Below, piece after piece: positions 61,812 to 64,000 of a DNA stretch of 64,000 bases; within the stretch, counting starts at the first letter, position 1, and the number at the start of each line of letters is the position of its first letter. The DNA is from Paenibacillus_AB hodogayensis (GTDB taxonomy: Bacteria; Bacillota; Bacilli; Paenibacillales; NBRC-103111): the NCBI RefSeq assembly GCF_039536325.1, contig NZ_BAAAYO010000010.1:372001-436000 (forward strand). Direction: 5' to 3'. The notes under the pieces are model-generated. The model worked only from the letters and a program-made list of their open reading frames with translations, did no database searches and was not told the DNA's origin. A program made the translations under genes and the position numbers.

Positions 61812-63603
61812 CATAGCGTGCGGGAAAGCGGATCAGCACGGTCGTTCCCACCCCTTGCTCCGAGGAATAGAACAGCCCGTAGGCCGGCCCGTACACGAGT
61901 TGGAGCCTTTCGTTCACGTTTTTGATGCCATAGGAATGAGGCAGCTCCAGCGACCGGCCGGAGCGGAAACAGCCGTTGATCTCGTCCAGACGCTCCTGGG
62001 CGATCCCGCCGCCGTTGTCGATGACCCGGAGCACGATATCGTCGGCGTCCTTCCAGCCGTCCACCCGGATCCAGCCATTGCCCTCCTTGTTCATAATGCC
62101 GTGATGGACGGCATTCTCCACCAGCGGCTGAAGCAGCAGCTTCAGACATTTATGGGCGTATACGGCCGGCTCCACGCTGATATCGTAGGCGAATTTCGTC
62201 CCGTACCGAATCTGCTCGATGGCCAAATAATTGCCGATATGCTCCAGTTCGTGCCTTACCGTGACGATGTCCATGCCGCGCGACAGGCTTTGCCGGTAAT
62301 ACCGGCCGAGCTTGGAAACGAGATCCGTAATTTTGTCAAAATCGCGGTTTTCGGCCAGCCAGACGACCGAAGCGAGGGTATTGTACAGAAAATGGGGATT
62401 GATTTGCGCCTGCAGCGCGCGGATTTCGGCGTTTTTTTCCTTGTGATGGCTTTCCTGAAGCCGATGCAGCAGCTCGTTCGTGCGGACAATCATCTCATTG
62501 AAGCTTTCGCCAAGCATGCCGACCTCGTCGCGGGAACGAATCTCCGCCTTGACGTCGAAGAAGCCGGAGCGGACTTTGCGCATGACCGCCGCCAGCCGCT
62601 TGATCGGGAGGGATATCGAATAGGCGATACCGAGCGAACCGACCAACGATGCCCCAAGCACCAGCAGCAATATGACGGCAAGCCCCCGCATGATGCGGTC
62701 GCGGTCGCTAACCAGCTCGGAGACCGGAATAGCGCCGATAATGACCCAGTCCACGCTTTCCAGCTTGTTGAACACGAACAAGTAAGGGATGCCCCGGTAG
62801 TCGCGGACGAAGCTTCCTTCCTTTTGCAGCACGGCCTGCATATACGTATAGCTGTACTCGAACTTGCCTACACCACTGCGCTCCGTCCCGGAGATGACGA
62901 TGCCGTTTTTGTCGATCACGTGGAAGATCGTGCCGGTTGGCACGTCGACGTTTTTCAAATATTTGTAAACGCTCTCCTCGGCAATGTTGACCACAACCGT
63001 TCCACGGTAAGCGCTGACGGCGGAATCGAATACTTCCCTGGTCAGCTTGAGCACATTTTCGTCGGCATGGCGCTCGCTCGAATAATCGATACGATGCGTC
63101 GGAATCCAGGTCAAGCCCTTGGAGTACCGATTGTTCGAGAAGCTTAAATAGCGCCGTTTCGTTTCCTCCGCATTGTCGGCGTCCGAACGGAAATCGTCGG
63201 AGGGGATAAACAGCCCCCTTTCCTTATTAAGCAAAAAGACCGATACGATGCCGGGGTCCGAGTCGATATATTTCCCGATGGCGCCGCTCATTCGCTCCTT
63301 GTCCCGTTCGTCCTGCAGAAGCCGTTCGGAGGCCAGCTCGCCGATCGCCGGATCGTTCAGAATCAGGTTCGAAATGCGAAGCAGCATATCCATGCGCGAA
63401 TCGATCAGCTTGTTCGTCTGCTCCAAAATGTTGCGGATATTCTCCGTCCCTTTCTGCTCCATCTTCTCGGAGAATAGCGACAGCGAGAAATAAGCGCCGA
63501 CCGTCAGGGCGAATGTGACCATCACCGCGGTCATCAAAAAGATTCGAAAAAAGATACGGGTGCCGAGCAAGCGGACGAACCAATTGTCCCTAGGCACGCT
63601 CAT
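61807..63603 (-). CDS. YesM-type sensor histidine kinase, 598 aa
   Basis: This is a membrane sensor of the LytS/YesM group. The first helix is at about residues 15-40 (IFFRIFLMTAVMVTFALTVG), followed by an extracellular Cache-like domain. A second helix near 305-330 (VILLLVLGASLVGSLGIA) leads into a HAMP domain. The phosphoacceptor His is in QINPHFLYNTLASV (near residue 400) and the ATPase domain has N-box LLLQPLVENAVHHGI and VIDNGGGI. Its start overlaps the stop of the response-regulator gene (ATGA). It most likely senses an extracellular sugar and controls the transporter and hydrolase genes that follow. Confidence 0.94.
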   Translation of the reverse strand: MSVPRDNWFVRLLGTRIFFRIFLMTAVMVTFALTVGAYFSLSLFSEKMEQKGTENIRNILEQTNKLIDSRMDMLLRISNLILNDPAIGELASERLLQDERDKERMSGAIGKYIDSDPGIVSVFLLNKERGLFIPSDDFRSDADNAEETKRRYLSFSNNRYSKGLTWIPTHRIDYSSERHADENVLKLTREVFDSAVSAYRGTVVVNIAEESVYKYLKNVDVPTGTIFHVIDKNGIVISGTERSGVGKFEYSYTYMQAVLQKEGSFVRDYRGIPYLFVFNKLESVDWVIIGAIPVSELVSDRDRIMRGLAVILLLVLGASLVGSLGIAYSISLPIKRLAAVMRKVRSGFFDVKAEIRSRDEVGMLGESFNEMIVRTNELLHRLQESHHKEKNAEIRALQAQINPHFLYNTLASVVWLAENRDFDKITDLVSKLGRYYRQSLSRGMDIVTVRHELEHIGNYLAIEQIRYGTKFAYDISVEPAVYAHKCLKLLLQPLVENAVHHGIMNKEGNGWIRVDGWKDADDIVLRVIDNGGGIAQERLDEINGCFRSGRSLELPHSYGIKNVNERLQLVYGPAYGLFYSSEQGVGTTVLIRFPARYE

Positions 63604-64000
63604 TGCTCCCGGTACTCGGTCGGATTGACGCCGGTCACCTTTTTGAACAGGGTGCTGAAATAGAACGGGTCCTTCAAACCAACCTCGAAGGTGATCTCCG
63701 ACACCCTCATCGTCGTGCCGCGCAGCAGATGCTTGGCTTTCTCGATGCGCGTCCGGGTCAAATATTCCGTGAACGTGCAGCCCATCTCCTGCTTGAACAG
63801 CCGGCTGAAATAGGACGTATTCATCTGCAGCTCCTCACTTAACCGGTTGATGGACAGGTCCTCGATGCGGTAATGAACGTCTATGTATTCGACGGCCCGC
63901 TGGATGACGGAGCGCGTCTTGTTACCCCGCTTGTCGCGCACGAAGTCGGAGATTTCCGCAAACATCGTCCGCAGCCCGCGCTGCATGTCGTCCATCGTCC
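63600..64000 (-). CDS. YesN-type response regulator, C-terminal part (runs off the right edge)
   Basis: Only the last 130 or so residues are in the window. They contain an AraC-type double helix-turn-helix (INRLSEELQMNTSYFSRLFK, and VSEITFEVGLKDPFYFSTLF) ending in GVNPTEYREQ. The frame is open to the edge and an apparent ATG at 63995 lies inside the linker, so the receiver domain with the phosphorylated Asp lies beyond the window. Coupling to a YesM-type kinase by a four-base overlap identifies it as the partner regulator. Confidence 0.92.
   Translation of the reverse strand, partial: TMDDMQRGLRTMFAEISDFVRDKRGNKTRSVIQRAVEYIDVHYRIEDLSINRLSEELQMNTSYFSRLFKQEMGCTFTEYLTRTRIEKAKHLLRGTTMRVSEITFEVGLKDPFYFSTLFKKVTGVNPTEYREQ

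Noticed and set aside
1..64000. tRNA or rRNA genes, CRISPR arrays, insertion sequences and prophage genes
   Set aside because: No cloverleaf-like sequence, repeat-spacer pattern, transposase or phage protein was found in reading both strands.

Overview
This 64 kb window has the genome style of a Gram-positive, Paenibacillaceae-type bacterium (Paenibacillus, Cohnella or a close relative). The evidence is the strong AGGAGG-type ribosome binding sites, the frequent GTG and TTG starts, the many sugar ABC transporters with lipoprotein binding proteins, the AraC-type regulators with membrane-spanning sensor domains, and the secreted multidomain glycan-active enzymes. Base composition looks fairly G+C rich by eye. 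I see no rRNA, tRNA, CRISPR array, insertion sequence or phage module. A 22-base run of N at 39310-39331 marks an assembly gap.

Left part (1-24 kb), carbohydrate use. The end of a YhcH/YjgK-type gene enters from the left edge. A leftward cluster follows: a family 4 glycosidase, two sialidase-fold (BNR) proteins and a Tat-exported beta-helix protein, with an AraC regulator divergent from it. Next are an orphan sugar-binding lipoprotein behind a candidate cre site, an unrecognised secreted protein, purA with a divergent LysR gene, and a catalase. The block ends with a complete Lpl-type uptake locus: membrane AraC regulator, binding lipoprotein, two permeases, and a modular secreted hydrolase carrying CBM-like, Ig-like and FIMAH domains.

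Middle part (24-44 kb), housekeeping and stress. It holds an Hsp20 chaperone, a SEC-C protein, a heterodimeric multidrug ABC exporter like YheI/YheH (BmrC/BmrD), an SGNH hydrolase, an M20 amidohydrolase, a short graveyard of broken transporter and regulator genes, a LysR gene divergent from ilvE, mntH, rarA, a MarR/MMPL efflux pair and a DUF4097 protein. The exporter is preceded by a complete attenuator: promoter, a 35-codon leader ORF, two hairpins and an intrinsic terminator. mntH has an MntR-like box, and the LysR/ilvE and MarR promoters have clear dyads.

Right part (44.5-64 kb), one large glycan locus, all leftward. A YesM/YesN-type two-component pair comes first, then a binding lipoprotein, a secreted clan GH-A-like hydrolase and a lyase-like protein. 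After a terminator comes a tightly coupled eight-gene operon: MsmX/UgpC-type ATPase, a 993-residue binding protein fused to carbohydrate-binding modules, permease pair A, an NHL-TPR-Yip1 membrane protein, a DUF5696 lipoprotein, and permease pair B. In total there are two binding proteins, two permease pairs and one ATPase. The two uncharacterised envelope proteins are translationally coupled into the transporter operon. This is the best candidate in the window for an undescribed system.
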